From the NCBI GenBank assembly GCA_022539475.1, contig VCMS01000096.1:1-64000 (forward strand): a stretch of DNA of 64,000 nt. The letters are read 5' to 3'. The notes under the pieces are model-generated. The model had not been told where the DNA came from. It saw only the letters and a list, made by a program, of their open reading frames with translations, and made no database searches. Position 1 is the first letter of the stretch. Every line of letters begins with the position of its first letter. Of this stretch, positions 45,760 through 56,614 are shown in pieces. This DNA comes from Gracilaria domingensis (lineage: Eukaryota > Rhodophyta > Florideophyceae > Gracilariales > Gracilariaceae). The translations under genes were made by a program, and so were the position numbers.

Positions 45760-46582
45760 TCCATACGACCTGATGCATCAATGGCCCCTTGGGTGGGTGA
45801 GGCACATTACATCTCTCTGCATTGGGTCCAACAAACAATGTGTATCACGAAACTCTCCCTTTACGTTGAGCCTTGCAACTGTTACTCAAATTAATGCGTC
45901 ATTGTCTGGAGGGTATCAGGGAATTCCAGCGGAGTGGGGAAGGCCACCGGAATCGTTTGAATATATATCGGGGTTTAAAGCACAGGATTACAAGAATATT
46001 GCTCTCTATTATGGGCCGATTTTGTTTCGTGGAGATGGTGTTGATGCTCGGATAAGCAGACTCTGGTCTGTCACCTCAAGGATTAAGTTCATTCTTTTCG
46101 ACACATGCCCCTCACATTCAAACTTAAGGGAGCTAACAGGTCTCCTACAGGTAGCACACTCTCTCTTTGTGGACATATTTTATGTTAACGAGGAACACGC
46201 TTTCTGTCTGACTCCAACGACATATGCTGTCCTTCATTTTCCGCAGATGTTGAAGGAATGTGGGCCACTCCGAAACGTGTCGCAGTTTATCGTCGAACGG
46301 GTGGCGGGAATGCTGGGTGATTTAATGAATTCTACAAGCCGTCCTGAGGCAAACTTGTTTCACAAGACGCATTGCTTAATTACACTTCGCGTGTGCAATG
46401 GAGGTTTCCGCAAGGAGATGAGTTCTGATGAACATGACCTGCGCCTTGAACGTATGGACGTGAACAGCAGTCCTGAACATGAAGGAAGGTGTAACACAGA
46501 GGACAGCCTACAAGCCGAAGTCACTCCTAATCACCGTGCTTGGCTTGTAGCTGACGGGTTACGAGACAGTCAGAGACAGTAG
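45760..46582 (+). pseudogene. tnp2-family transposase, 3' part after the hAT insertion
   Basis: Resumes in the same frame as 43283-44084. PYDLMHQWPLGWVRHI matches the D-x-x-H block of tnp2. Later, QFIVERVAGMLGDLMNSTSR matches the ERxNGxL-type motif. Ends at a stop at 46580-46582 (RDSQRQ). The region at 46728-47489 probably encodes the C-terminal extension. Confidence 0.65.
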
Positions 46583-46727
46583 ACATCTTGTGGGATAGTT
46601 GTAGACATCTGTAGACTGCTACAAGATCTGTATTAAAGGAGCGTCAGCCGGCCTTTCCCTCCATCGAGGAAGGCCAGACTTCACTCAACCATCATAGTGT
46701 TACAGAAGGAGTGATGAAGCGGAAGCT
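46583..46727. other. Linker with GC hairpin, possible small LTR remnant
   Basis: Interrupts the transposase coding region. Contains repeated tagacatct motifs, a tattaaagg box and a hairpin at 46650-46675 (ggcctttcc/ggaaggcc). It runs from tgtggg to gttaca, so a short solo LTR or TRIM is conceivable, but no target duplication was found. Confidence 0.25.
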
Positions 46728-47489
46728 TTGCTCATGAACAGCGAGAACCTTTGGCTTTTGGACAGCGAAGTATTGTCCTCTGAATCAGAAAGTGGCATGG
46801 GGGACGGCAGCGGTTGTCGTATGGTAGGGAGAGGGGTGATTGTGGGCGGCAAGGAACGATACCGTCAAGCTCTTGATTATGCCCATGGGGACCTTCCAGT
46901 GACAAGCTATGACCTCAAAGTCATAAGCCTGTACTACATTCCTAAAGCACTGATTTTGAAGGGTGACGTAGAGGTTCAGTTTGAATGTCGTTCGGAATAC
47001 CATCGCAGAATGACACGCGATTCTCAACGCGCCAGGCAGAGTTGTTGGGCTGCTGGCGTTTTTGAAGAAGAGGAGGCTATACAAGGAGAAGTTTCAAGCA
47101 GTATCCGCGTTTTTTATGGCTGCATCGACGAGATTTGGAGAGCAAAAGTGTCCTACCGTCGACCTGGTGAGCAGCTGAGGTACACCCGACTGTCTAACAT
47201 GGTGCGTGTGGACTGGATATATGGTTTGAGGATGGATCAAGTGAGTGGTGTGCCGTCCGTGGCCTTGTCGACAAGATCGAGACGAGGTAGTCTTCGTGAT
47301 AAAAAACGCAGTGTGGAGAATGTGAAGTCAATATCGCGTTCAATTGCGTTCTTTGACCATGGAGGAAGGAGACATTTTCCGGATCCGCTGATGTCAGAGC
47401 TGATCGGAGCGTCGCATCTTGGTGGTCTAATTAGATGGCCAGTGACAAACGTGGCAACGGAATGTAAAACAGAACTGACGGTTTTATGA
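46728..47489 (+). CDS. Probable C-terminal region of the tnp2-like transposase
   Basis: 253 codons, open through RRPGEQLRYTRLSNMVRVDW, with a Trp/Arg/Glu composition like the C-terminal domain of tnp2-family proteins. It is in a different frame from 45760-46582 and separated by 145 bp. No independent start signal stands out. I treat it as part of the same decayed gene; a separate gene is possible. Confidence 0.4.
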   Translation: MLMNSENLWLLDSEVLSSESESGMGDGSGCRMVGRGVIVGGKERYRQALDYAHGDLPVTSYDLKVISLYYIPKALILKGDVEVQFECRSEYHRRMTRDSQRARQSCWAAGVFEEEEAIQGEVSSSIRVFYGCIDEIWRAKVSYRRPGEQLRYTRLSNMVRVDWIYGLRMDQVSGVPSVALSTRSRRGSLRDKKRSVENVKSISRSIAFFDHGGRRHFPDPLMSELIGASHLGGLIRWPVTNVATECKTELTVL

Positions 47490-47814
47490 CATAGATTTGT
47501 CACCCATCACGTTCGGCAAATGGTGACTAATCCCCGTATCCATTATTATAAAATATTTTCAGTACGTTGCTTGCACAAAACGTTTCGTACACAGAAAATC
47601 TATCTGATTATATTCGCGTATCTTTCGTACACCTCCAGATGCGAAACGACCAAAACATACAGCATCAGGCGTGTATCTATCGCTATGTCGTAGGTTACAT
47701 CCAACGAACAGAACACGTATGTCAATGGCGTATCTCTCCGTACAACGTTAGCACATCTTTTGTATATCATCTAGATATCTTTTGCGTATCCCATTAACTC
47801 CCGCAGGGCGCGTA

Positions 47815-48690
47815 TTGGATACAATCAACCGTCTATCTTTCGGATACCCGTGGCCCATCCCATGCCTCTCTGGGACAGCCAAGCATTGATGAGCTGAAAA
47901 GGATTGAACGAGAATTCACGGCTGTCGGGTTTCCAGGGTGCGTGGGGGCAGTAGACTGTTCGGGATGGGAGTAAAAGAACTGCCCGAAAGCTTTGCAAGG
48001 AATAATGATTGGCAAAGGAAAAATTCCGGAGCTACGAATGGAAGTGACGGCCGATCTCAATTTTGTAAATATGGCTTTGTTTCTTCGGGCTTCTCGGTAT
48101 GTTGAACGAACTTAATATTCTGTCCGTCAGCCCCCACTTTGCTAACGTGACAAACGGATACTTTCCTTCATGCAATGTGTCCTACAAGATTGGCGAACAA
48201 GAATTTACATGGGTATACTATCTTTCTGATGGCATTTTTCCTAAAAAAATAATCTTCGTCCAGACCATAGAGAATGGAGCTACTGCCAAAGACAGGTTGT
48301 TTCGAAGGTTTCGAAAAGAGGTTCGGAAATGCGTCGAAGGAGGTGTTTGGGGTGTTGCTAAGCAGGTTTCACTCATTGGAAAACCCTGCAGGATTGTGGT
48401 CAGAAAACAATTTAACAGTTATTCTTCAGGCTTGTGTCATAATGCATAATATGATTGTTGAGCAACAAAGTCAAGGGTTTGAAAGGCGCGACATAGGGGG
48501 TGTGGTAGACGACAGCATGCGGGATGTATTTAATGACTTATGCGCTGTAAACTGGGATGAGTTGACATGGAATCCGGTACTGGTATCCAGCGAGGTAGAA
48601 GAGGACTCTGAGGAGGATCACGATGTATTGCAGGCTTCACTACGAGAACACATTTGGCGCTACAAAGGGTATGAATCGAGCACGAACTAG
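47815..48690 (+). pseudogene. PIF/Harbinger-type transposase relic
   Basis: The frame from about 47815 gives SIDELKRIEREFTAVGFPGC followed by VGAVDCSGWE, the GFPGC-x-GA-x-DC motif with the first catalytic Asp, then a stop and KNCPKALQGIMIGKGKIPEL followed by VTADLNFV. At about 48200 comes YYLSDGIFPKKIIFVQTI (the YxLADGIYP block). After a frameshift near 48300 comes EVFGVLLSRFHSLENPAGLW followed by ACVIMHNMIVE (the third acidic residue region). The tail is acidic to 48690. At least one stop and two shifts. Family: plant-transposon-like DDE (Plant_tran). Confidence 0.8.
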
Positions 48691-50011
48691 CCTGAAAGCA
48701 AGCGTTTCACACTAATACGAGACTGGGCAATACTTTGCGCTTGGTCCGCATTCCCGGATGGAGCAGTGTTCGGAAAACAACTGACTGCAGTAAGCAGAGC
48801 AATCTCTGGAGTAAAGTCATTGTCACTATTCTCTTGCGAGCCTTCCGACGATATCACCTTACCATCCAGTTCTTTCGCGTTGCCAAAATTATTGGCACCA
48901 GGTTTTTCGATTCCTATCAAACCCTCTTCCTGAGAAACCAGACATTCAAAAGCACTCATAATCCTACCCGTATGCAACATAATAGCTTAAATGGTTTTCA
49001 AATAAATTTTTGATTTTATTTTCACTGAAAATAGTTTACATAGTTAAATAGTTGATACGTTATCCCTTTTTCTGATTACTTTTGCGTTTGTTTTCAATTT
49101 CTTGCTCATTTTTAAAAACTTTTTAAACACTTTGAAGTTTGAATTAACATTCTTTAGAACGAATATACATTGTTAGAGCCTAAGCAAGCTGATATGTATA
49201 CTTATATATCTCAAACCAAGAGCAGTGCAGTTTAATTTCCAGGCAATCACACCTAGAAAAAGGGCAAAAAATATGTGATTAAACATGACTGACTACGAAT
49301 TTTTTTGAGTGACTTTGACTTTTCGACTTGGTTAAAAATCTAGTCACAAATACGGCCCTGTATGTGCCACATAGCTCACAACAAATAGAATTTGTCGTCA
49401 GACTACTGTTTCCTTAGAAAAAAGGATTTCTTTAATTTTATTTATATAGAAGTACATATTTGCATAATGTACATTCGAGCTTACAAAAATAAATCTGATT
49501 TGGAATTATTTCGTTGATTGGTCTTTGTAAGAAGTCTCTGAACAGAAGCTCAACAAAAATGTAGCAAACCATTTAGAAATGAAATTTAGATCTCTCTCTA
49601 TGCAAATGAGCAAGAGAATCGCATTACGTTTTGAATGCGTATATATAATAGAAAGATCAGTATTGATTAAAAATATATAGATATATATCCTCCTTTCTGC
49701 ATGTTTTGCAACAACATGTTTTGCAACAACTAATCTGAGTTTCTTTTTCTTTTACATTTAGTTTTACTTTTCAGAAAAACTGTTGTAAACAAGGAAGCTT
49801 CCAAGCTCTATTCCTAAAGCATTCTACTATTTTATGTTTGTCACTGCATACAGAATAATATAGTTCTGAGAGCTTCAAATGCATTAGAAACTAAATCTGT
49901 AAATTGTCAGCTCAGTAAGTAAGGATAAAGAAAACCTTCAATGGGATACCTTGACAACAATTCCTTTCTTTCCATAATGTAAGGACTGTTTTTCTACAGA
50001 TCAAACCTCTC
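48691..50011. other. AT-rich gene-free interval with an inverted-repeat partner
   Basis: No gene. The segment 49255-49352 (gaaaaagggcaaaaaatatg ... gtcacaaatacggcc) is nearly the reverse complement of 63883-63985 at the other end of the window. Confidence 0.5.
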
Positions 50012-50250
50012 TCTGGAGGAGCTTTGCGACATATTCTTTGAGAAGCATGCTTTTCGAAGCTCTGACTGATTTCGGCCTCATATGAGGCCATGGTCGCATG
50101 TTCGAATGGACACTAGTGGCAGGGTGCAATAGACAATCCATTCCAAATTTTGGATTGCATTTGATGTTTTGGTACCCTTGTACCAAAATATCAGTACTTA
50201 GAGAAGCATGCTTCTCTAAGAAAAGGTCGCAAAGCTCCTTTGCAAGAAGA
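50012..50250. repeat. Palindrome-rich MITE-like element
   Basis: Outer arms pair ggagctttgcgac (about 50019) with gtcgcaaagctcc (about 50226-50238) and continue through a gagaagcatgctt stretch. Inside are four further palindromes: ggcctcatatgaggcc (50074-50089), caatcca/tggattg (50134-50157), ttttggta/taccaaaa (50167-50188) and a perfect 24-bp one at 50197-50220. The arm sequence recurs at 63826-63870. No coding capacity. Confidence 0.75.
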
Positions 50251-50399
50251 CCTAGATTAAATATGAAAAAGAAGAACTATATTTAATATATATTTTTGTA
50301 AACAAAGTTGTGATGGCTTGATATATTGTCACTTTCTTTTGCATTTACATGGTTTTGGAAATGTATCATTTAGAAATTGTTAGAAAGAATATTGTGGAG

Positions 50400-50960
50400 G
50401 CGGATCTGATCACGCCGGACGTGTGGCAGGGGAGGCGGATTGCAGGAGGTGTCCGGGGCCACCCCTGGACGAATTTTTCCATATCTACGAGAGGAGATAA
50501 GGGAAGCGCAGCATGGAACCTGCGCTTCCTCTTGTCTCCTCTCCCGCTCAGGAGCGCACGTCGCGCCGCGCTGGCGCGACAACGACGAGAAGCCATAAAG
50601 CGCGCGTCGCGCCGCGCGGCGTGCCGCGGCAGAAACGAATTGCACAGCGCGTCGCGCCGCGCCGCCGCGACGCCGCAGAAGAATCGAACCGCGCGTCGCG
50701 CCGCGCTGGCGCGACGCCGCATGATGAATTGGAGCGCCGCCATCGCCACCGCCGCGCTGCTGGGCGCCGCGCATCATGAACTTGGCCGGTGCCGCGCGCC
50801 TCCGCTGCGCGCCGCGTGCTGCCCATGCAAAGCCACGGCACGCCTGCCGTCTGCCGTGACGCCATTCGCACGCTGCGCGCGGCGGCACGCTCGGACGAAG
50901 GAGACGGTAGGGATGCCCTCGGAGGCGCCGATGGGCCGGGAGAGGACACCAGGCACAAGC
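50400..50960. repeat. CG-rich island with reiterated cgcgtcgcgccgcgc
   Basis: Abruptly CG-rich between AT-rich flanks. The core gcgtcgcgccgcgc recurs near 50565, 50605, 50660 and 50695, often followed by ctggcgcgac. All six frames stay open because stops are rare in such sequence, giving overlapping Ala/Arg-rich artefacts. No real gene inferred. Confidence 0.7.
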
Positions 50961-51017
50961 ACTTTATGAATACGCCAGATTTGAACGCATTAGTTAGAAT
51001 GCATCGCGTCTATCGGT

Positions 51018-51654
51018 ACTGAAGCAGCGCATCAAGGTCGTTCAGGAGCAAACGGACGGGGTTCAGATCTCCTTGCTGACGAGCGGCAAGGACGAATGAG
51101 ATCCCATCATACAATCCACGGAGATAGTGGTAAGGGACGTCGCGCAAGCACTCGCGTAACTCCGCAGACGCCTAGACGGTACCTGTCGCCAACCGGAGAA
51201 GCAACATAGTCACTCGTATCATCATGTCAATCGAAAGCTCCACTTCGACGTCATATAAGCCACTGTTAAAGGTCGTCCTAGAAGCATGGTCATCCTCATC
51301 TCGAATCGGGGTATCGGCTTCGTTGGCAGCTTCGACTGCTTCCAAATCCAAAACACTTTCCGCTGGCGGTGGTGATGGATCCGGGCTGGAGGCAGCAGGA
51401 CTAGAGTCGTCCGTCATCGCTGCGATTTGTTCGGTTACGGTCAGCTTCTTGTCACTCATGATGAGTTGGAACGACCGATGCGATGTCCAAACTGGTCCGA
51501 GCAATAGGTCACTCATATACCAAAGCCAGAGAGAAGCCCTGAAGGAGGCATTATCCATGACAATGCCCAAGACACCCCCCCACATGACTAAGTAGCCAGA
51601 TAGGACCCGACCAACCACCGACCTACATAACGAAGAGCCGTGCGCTGACATCAT
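51018..51654 (-). pseudogene. Unrecognised ORF with one in-frame stop
   Basis: Reads leftward from 51654, or more likely from the later ATG of MSDKKLTVTEQIAAMTDD. A Ser/Pro/Asp-rich stretch leads to a folded-looking region (FNSGLYDVEVELSIDMMIRV). After a TAG at about 51173 the frame continues, with ELRECLRDVPYHYLRGLYDG and LLLNDLDALLQYR, to a stop near 51018. Both halves look like real protein, so a single nonsense change in a host or element gene is likely. No family recognised. Confidence 0.4.
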
Positions 51655-53126
51655 TGCCTACTATAGATGGTGAGCAGCACTAGGGTATTTACGACTAGAC
51701 GGTGAGCAAGTTACAACTTAGGGTATACGAACCACAAGAACTGTAGGTGTACACCCCCGAGCTCGAGCGCTCGTCGCCAACTCAACGGGGGGCAGACCAC
51801 TTCTCCCCTCACGACGACCTTCCAACCCTCTCCTTTGGCATCCCGACTTCCCTTGAGCACGGTCTGTGCTTCACTGCCATCAACCACTCCCCCTCCCCCT
51901 TTCTTTTTTTCTACGGGCGGCTCGGTCTCCCGCCCTCCTCCTTGAAGTTGTAGTGTGTGGCCTTCCGTTGGGCTAGTCTGCACACTGCAACGAATTTAAG
52001 CGTACCGACGCACTTGTTCTACCCATGAACTGGGGTTGTGCGGTGCATCTATTAGCTACTTGGCCTGCGTCTCTTTCGTCAATTGCTGGTCTCGACGTGA
52101 ATATTGAGAAAGGCCGTGTTGCTTCAGATCTGTTGTTCGGCTGTGGCGTTTATCGCTGAGCTATCGTATTATCTTTCGCCTTTTAAGCTGGTACTCTCGG
52201 ACATTTGTTGTGTTGCTCTCCTTGGGATTGTCACCACCTGCGCCGTTCGGTCGGGTTACAAGAAATGGCGTCCACAAACATGACAAATCTTGAGTTTCAC
52301 GTAATTTGCAGCGAATACTTTTCGTGTGGACAAAGAACTTCTTTAAAATTTTCTTAGATACTGAGGGCACAAAAGCTATTGTTTTCAGTCAAGTCCTAAC
52401 ATGGGAAACAAAGTACGATAGTCTCTAACCAAAGAAAGAAAAGAGTTAAATCAATGACTCTTATTGCTTATAATCCAACATTTTGTTTTGTTTGTTGCTT
52501 AAGTACAAAAAGCTTAAAGTACATTTTTGTAGAAGAATAAATACAAAACATCATTATATTTAAGTTTTCAAACTTTGTTGAAGTTTTTAGGAAGAAAAAG
52601 TAAACATTTTGTAATGCGAAACTGTTGGGCACTGCTCATTTGAGACACTTCCAATTTATTGGAATTCTTGCAAAAAAAGTTGTACAGCTGCACTATGTGC
52701 ACATTCATAGTTTTGATACAAACTTAGATATACTTCCAAAGCTGTGCATAGATGGATTTTCTCTCTTTAAATTTTAATTTGTTGGTAGTGGAATGATCCA
52801 ATGTAGGGGGTATGTCCAAAAAGAACCCAAGATGCGCCGTGTGACACGGCGTATATTTGCAAATGATTTTATTGTATGCTATCAGTTTTTTCAAAGAAAG
52901 TTGGAAATTTGTAAATATAAACGACCAAGTTTGAGGATGTACTAAATTTTATGGTTGACGTGCGAGAAATCAAGTTCATGATATCATAAAACAAGAAAAA
53001 TTTGTAAACTAGCTTTACTTTAGATTTAGATTGATGAACCTAGTGTGGCTAGGAGCTTTGCTATCAAATGAAATCTAAAATTTGAAATAGATTTATCTAG
53101 GGTACTGCTAGGGATGCTTGTTACGG
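51655..53126. other. No gene; AT-rich from about 52370
   Basis: Only short frames. A small perfect hairpin cgccgtgtgacacggcg lies at 52833-52849. Nothing else supported. Confidence 0.35.
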
Positions 53127-53735
53127 GAACACAAAAACCACTTGACCTTATATCTGGTGTGTACGGTGCGTACTTTGCAGCTGTGTTACGTATATGTACT
53201 TTACAGTGCTCTTCACTCAAGCAGTGTTCTTGAGCTGCGTGAGCGGAGTGATGTATGGCAGTGTAGATGGGTCATCTATGGACCTGGTAGCATTTTGTGT
53301 GAGTAAGCAGTGGCAACTGGACTGCAGGAAATTAAACCCTGTACCCCCGGCAAATTTGGGCCCATAACCTGTGGGAACACAAACAGCACTAATCCACATG
53401 TTTGGTGTGTACGGTGAGTTGTCTGCAGCTGTGTCACGTATATGTACTCCCATACTTGTTACCGTTTTATATTTGGCACAAGCAAGCAAGGTGGGCATCG
53501 CCACGAGGCCGCATTTCTGAGCCGGCTCGGCAAAACGTCCCCCCACGCGCGCAACGCTTGACGCGCAGCGCTCGGAGCGCGCCTGAACGCTGGCGACGGC
53601 AGACGGAGCGCCGGCGAACGCAGGCGCGCGTGCGCGGATCAGCGGTTGCAAGACATGGCGCGTCGCACGTGTGCGTTGCGCGGCGCCGAGATTGTTGCGC
53701 CGTTCCACGACTGCGCAGCGCATGGGCCCGGCGGC
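53127..53735. repeat. Degenerate 245-bp duplication followed by CG-rich island
   Basis: About 53127-53203 and 53372-53448 share gggaacacaaa, ggtgtgtacggtg and gcagctgtgt followed by acgtatatgtact. From about 53490 to 53735 the sequence turns sharply CG-rich (gcgcaacgcttgacgcgcag), giving long meaningless open frames. Confidence 0.5.
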
Positions 53736-54075
53736 AGTGGAAGTTATGAGCAACAAAGTTACAATTTTTGCGGGATGCATGTAATTTATAGTGCACGTGT
53801 ACGCCTTCAAAACTTTGAATTCAATTTTCACATATTTGAATTTAAATCTACAAATCCACGCCAAAGCTCTCGTCGACCTGAATGGCCAAGCCATCATCGG
53901 TCTACTGTTTCTGTTCATCTTGGATCTAATTTTTGTTTGAACCCGTTTGTTTAGAAATCTTTGAGTATTTGGTTTTCTTTACTCCGTTTGGGTTTTACAA
54001 AACCTTTTGCGTACTACTTCCTCGATCTAGCGTAAGCAATTATATCCGACGTTATTTGGCGTTTATTTGTCAGAA

Positions 54076-54159
54076 GAATAATATTTGCGGACATTCTATG
54101 CTGATAAGGATGATGCGTCTATCATCCTTATCAGCATAGAATATCCGCAAATATTATTC
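54076..54159. repeat. 84-bp near-perfect hairpin
   Basis: Arms of 39 bp beginning gaataatatttgcgg and ending ccgcaaatattattc, one mismatch seen, with a 6-nt loop gcgtct. MITE-like. Confidence 0.9.
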
Positions 54160-54548
54160 GTCCGGTTCGACCCCTACTTGTAGGCTGTCTTCTGTGTTAC
54201 ACCCGGCGCCGGCGGCGCTGTTCTACTGTAAAACAATGAGGAGCACAGTGGCGGCCCACGGTAGGGCTGCATGTGTCGACCAGACTAACGGCCCCCGGTG
54301 GGGCTGCGTCGCGTATATCGAGTGCGAGCGGCACACAGATGTACTACTGTAGAAGTAGGTAGAATAGTTTGTTGATGATTAATGATATATATATATGAGA
54401 CTGGCACCCATCTTATAAATAGAAACAGAGACTTTATTGAGACGTCGGTACTTCTTGCACCAGGCCCGTATAGTTCGCTGATTCGATCGATAGTTCACTG
54501 GCAGATACAACAAGTACTATTAAATCACATGCGAACTTCGGGAATTAT

Positions 54549-54972
54549 TGTTGACGAGTCTGGTAGAGAAGGAAAGGATCAAAAGGAAAAGGAAGGGGTA
54601 TGCTGGTTTGTAGTGGTAGAGTGCAAGGCGAAGAATAGGGCACACCTCCGGAGCTTAATCCTCTTTCTCCGTCGGTAGCTCTTGGCGTTCGGCCTAGAGC
54701 TTTTATTATGGTTTTGCCCGCGACTCCCGCTCGGCGCAGAATAGTCGCAAAGAATCCTCCACGGATTCCAATAATTCCATTGGTCGTCAATGGCTGAATA
54801 AAATTCACATATGCAATTTTGCACACGTACTTTTTCACAGCGGTACGTCCTACACGGACATACCGCGGCTCTCACACGCCTGGTAAATGAGATAGGGTGA
54901 GCTCCCGAAAAGCTGACGCTCCTTGACGGACTAACGCGTCGATTAGAAGTGCTGTAGTGACGGTCTACAACA
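54549..54972 (-). repeat. 3' LTR of the chromovirus
   Basis: 424 bp, same sequence as 59688-60111 apart from one seen change. The terminal inverted pair is tgttg/caaca. Confidence 0.95.
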
Positions 54973-55111
54973 GTACCCCATGCATTTTGACATGAAAATT
55001 TGAAGAATGCAGTTACAAAGAAGTCACTAGAGTACGCTGTCTGGCGGTTCCCTCCTTTGACAGCTCCTCTAAAAACTCCTCTACCAATGTTGGAACATCG
55101 TTTCGTAGTAA

Positions 55112-56557
55112 CTACAAATCAACCCAGTCATTCTCAGCATCCGTGAAACCTTTCCATTTCACAAATAGTTCCGCTGCACCATTAGAACGTCTTATATCCT
55201 CAAAACGGTCGACTACAAGCAACTCTCCAGCCTGATAAGAGAGATGTTCTCGCAGTTCTTCAGTAACCGCAAAGTATTTGTTTCGAAACATGCGTAGTCT
55301 TCGCCCGTGTACTTCTTCGCGTTTCTCCGTTATCAGGTCCTCGATCAGAAAAATGTACTCTGATCTACATTCGACGACTCTAAAAGGGCCTCTCCAGCGC
55401 AGAGATGGCTTACGACCGCGATCCTTCTCCAAAACACCTCGTAGAACATAATCACCTTCCGCAAAATTAACGGGACGAACGTTAGTCTTTCGGTTGTGCG
55501 ACTCCACAGCTTGCTGACGTTTGCGACTGGAGTGCATTGCCACGTCTCTATGCATACCCTCAATGGCTGTCTGAAGTTCTTCAACCCGTAATAGCTGGCG
55601 GCATCTGACCTCGTCAATACTTGACAGTCGAGCAGTATCACGATGTCTGTGCTTGATAGATGTGAGGGGTGTATCCTGCGGGAGTCCAGTGAAGGCTGTC
55701 AAAGGGCACCTTTTTCCAAGTCTGTCCAGCACAGAGTTATTCAACGTTGACTGTACGATCGGGAGCACACTTGGCCAACAGCGCTGAGGGAGTTGAAATT
55801 CAGACAAAAGAGCTCTAGTCGCACGCAGGAGTTCGCGGCAGACAACTTCGACACTTCCGTTTGACCAAGGGCAATAGGCTAGTGTGAAATGGTGTGAGGA
55901 TTTTAGCTGGTCACGAAGGATCCGAATCAATTCGTTCTTGAAATGAGACCCTCTGTCCGATACCCACTGCCTCACGACTCCAAATGACGCAAACCATTTG
56001 ATCAAAACTTCAGCGGTTGCTTCGGCCGTCGTTTCGCATGTTTCCGTCAGCCAAACATACCCGCTGTGGTCATCCTTGAGGATCAGGACGTAGCGATTTC
56101 CATCGGTTCCATTCGACATGTAGCAGAAATCGAAGTGAAGGAGTTCATTTGGCCTATCTGCATGAAGAGCACGGCCAAATGGGCGGGGTACGACACTTCC
56201 GGTCTGCGTGCACAAACAGTGAAGACAAGAATTCACAAAAGCTTTAACGTCTTTTGACAACGTCTTCCAGTAGAAATGGGCTTGGATGGTGGCTTTTGTC
56301 ACTCTCCAGCTGCGGTGGCCACCCATACCCGTATGTGCGGCAATGATGATACGTAATTGAAGGAGTTTATCCATATCAGAAATCCAATAGACCCCTCTGG
56401 CATTTGTCCATCCGTTCCATGATTTCGTAAACTCAGCGTTAGGCTTCACTGGTTCACTGTTCTGCGACAGAATAATATCCTTCAGCAAAGGCCAGTCTAG
56501 CTTCGAATCCACACCGGGGTTAATGGGAGCCAACAGTAGAGACTTGAGTCTCTGCAA
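55112..56557 (-). CDS. Integrase and chromodomain of the chromovirus
   Basis: 481 codons. Zinc-binding HHCC region (AHTGMGGHR ... CLHC); catalytic D, D and E in LLHFDFCYM, WVSDRGSHF and PWSNGSVEVV; then a C-terminal GPFRVVE-type domain and a chromodomain (LFVKWKGFTDAENDWVDL), which in such elements guides insertion to marked chromatin. It is in the same frame as the RT segment, separated by a TGA where the family has Trp (GDRNV-stop-ADLLTRW). Confidence 0.9.
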   Translation of the reverse strand: MQRLKSLLLAPINPGVDSKLDWPLLKDIILSQNSEPVKPNAEFTKSWNGWTNARGVYWISDMDKLLQLRIIIAAHTGMGGHRSWRVTKATIQAHFYWKTLSKDVKAFVNSCLHCLCTQTGSVVPRPFGRALHADRPNELLHFDFCYMSNGTDGNRYVLILKDDHSGYVWLTETCETTAEATAEVLIKWFASFGVVRQWVSDRGSHFKNELIRILRDQLKSSHHFTLAYCPWSNGSVEVVCRELLRATRALLSEFQLPQRCWPSVLPIVQSTLNNSVLDRLGKRCPLTAFTGLPQDTPLTSIKHRHRDTARLSSIDEVRCRQLLRVEELQTAIEGMHRDVAMHSSRKRQQAVESHNRKTNVRPVNFAEGDYVLRGVLEKDRGRKPSLRWRGPFRVVECRSEYIFLIEDLITEKREEVHGRRLRMFRNKYFAVTEELREHLSYQAGELLVVDRFEDIRRSNGAAELFVKWKGFTDAENDWVDL

Positions 56558-56614
56558 CCGTTTGGCGTTCAGAACCGTCTTGTGCTTGACGGCCCACCGA
56601 GTCAGGAGGTCCGC

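Noticed and set aside
50349..50969. Six overlapping Ala/Arg-rich frames, up to 206 codons, that look like a real gene
   Set aside because: All frames on both strands are open because stop codons are rare in CG-rich repeats; the repeated motif explains them.
53217..53918. 233-codon minus-strand frame
   Set aside because: It crosses the degenerate duplication and a CG-rich patch; the peptide mirrors the DNA repeat and shows no domain.
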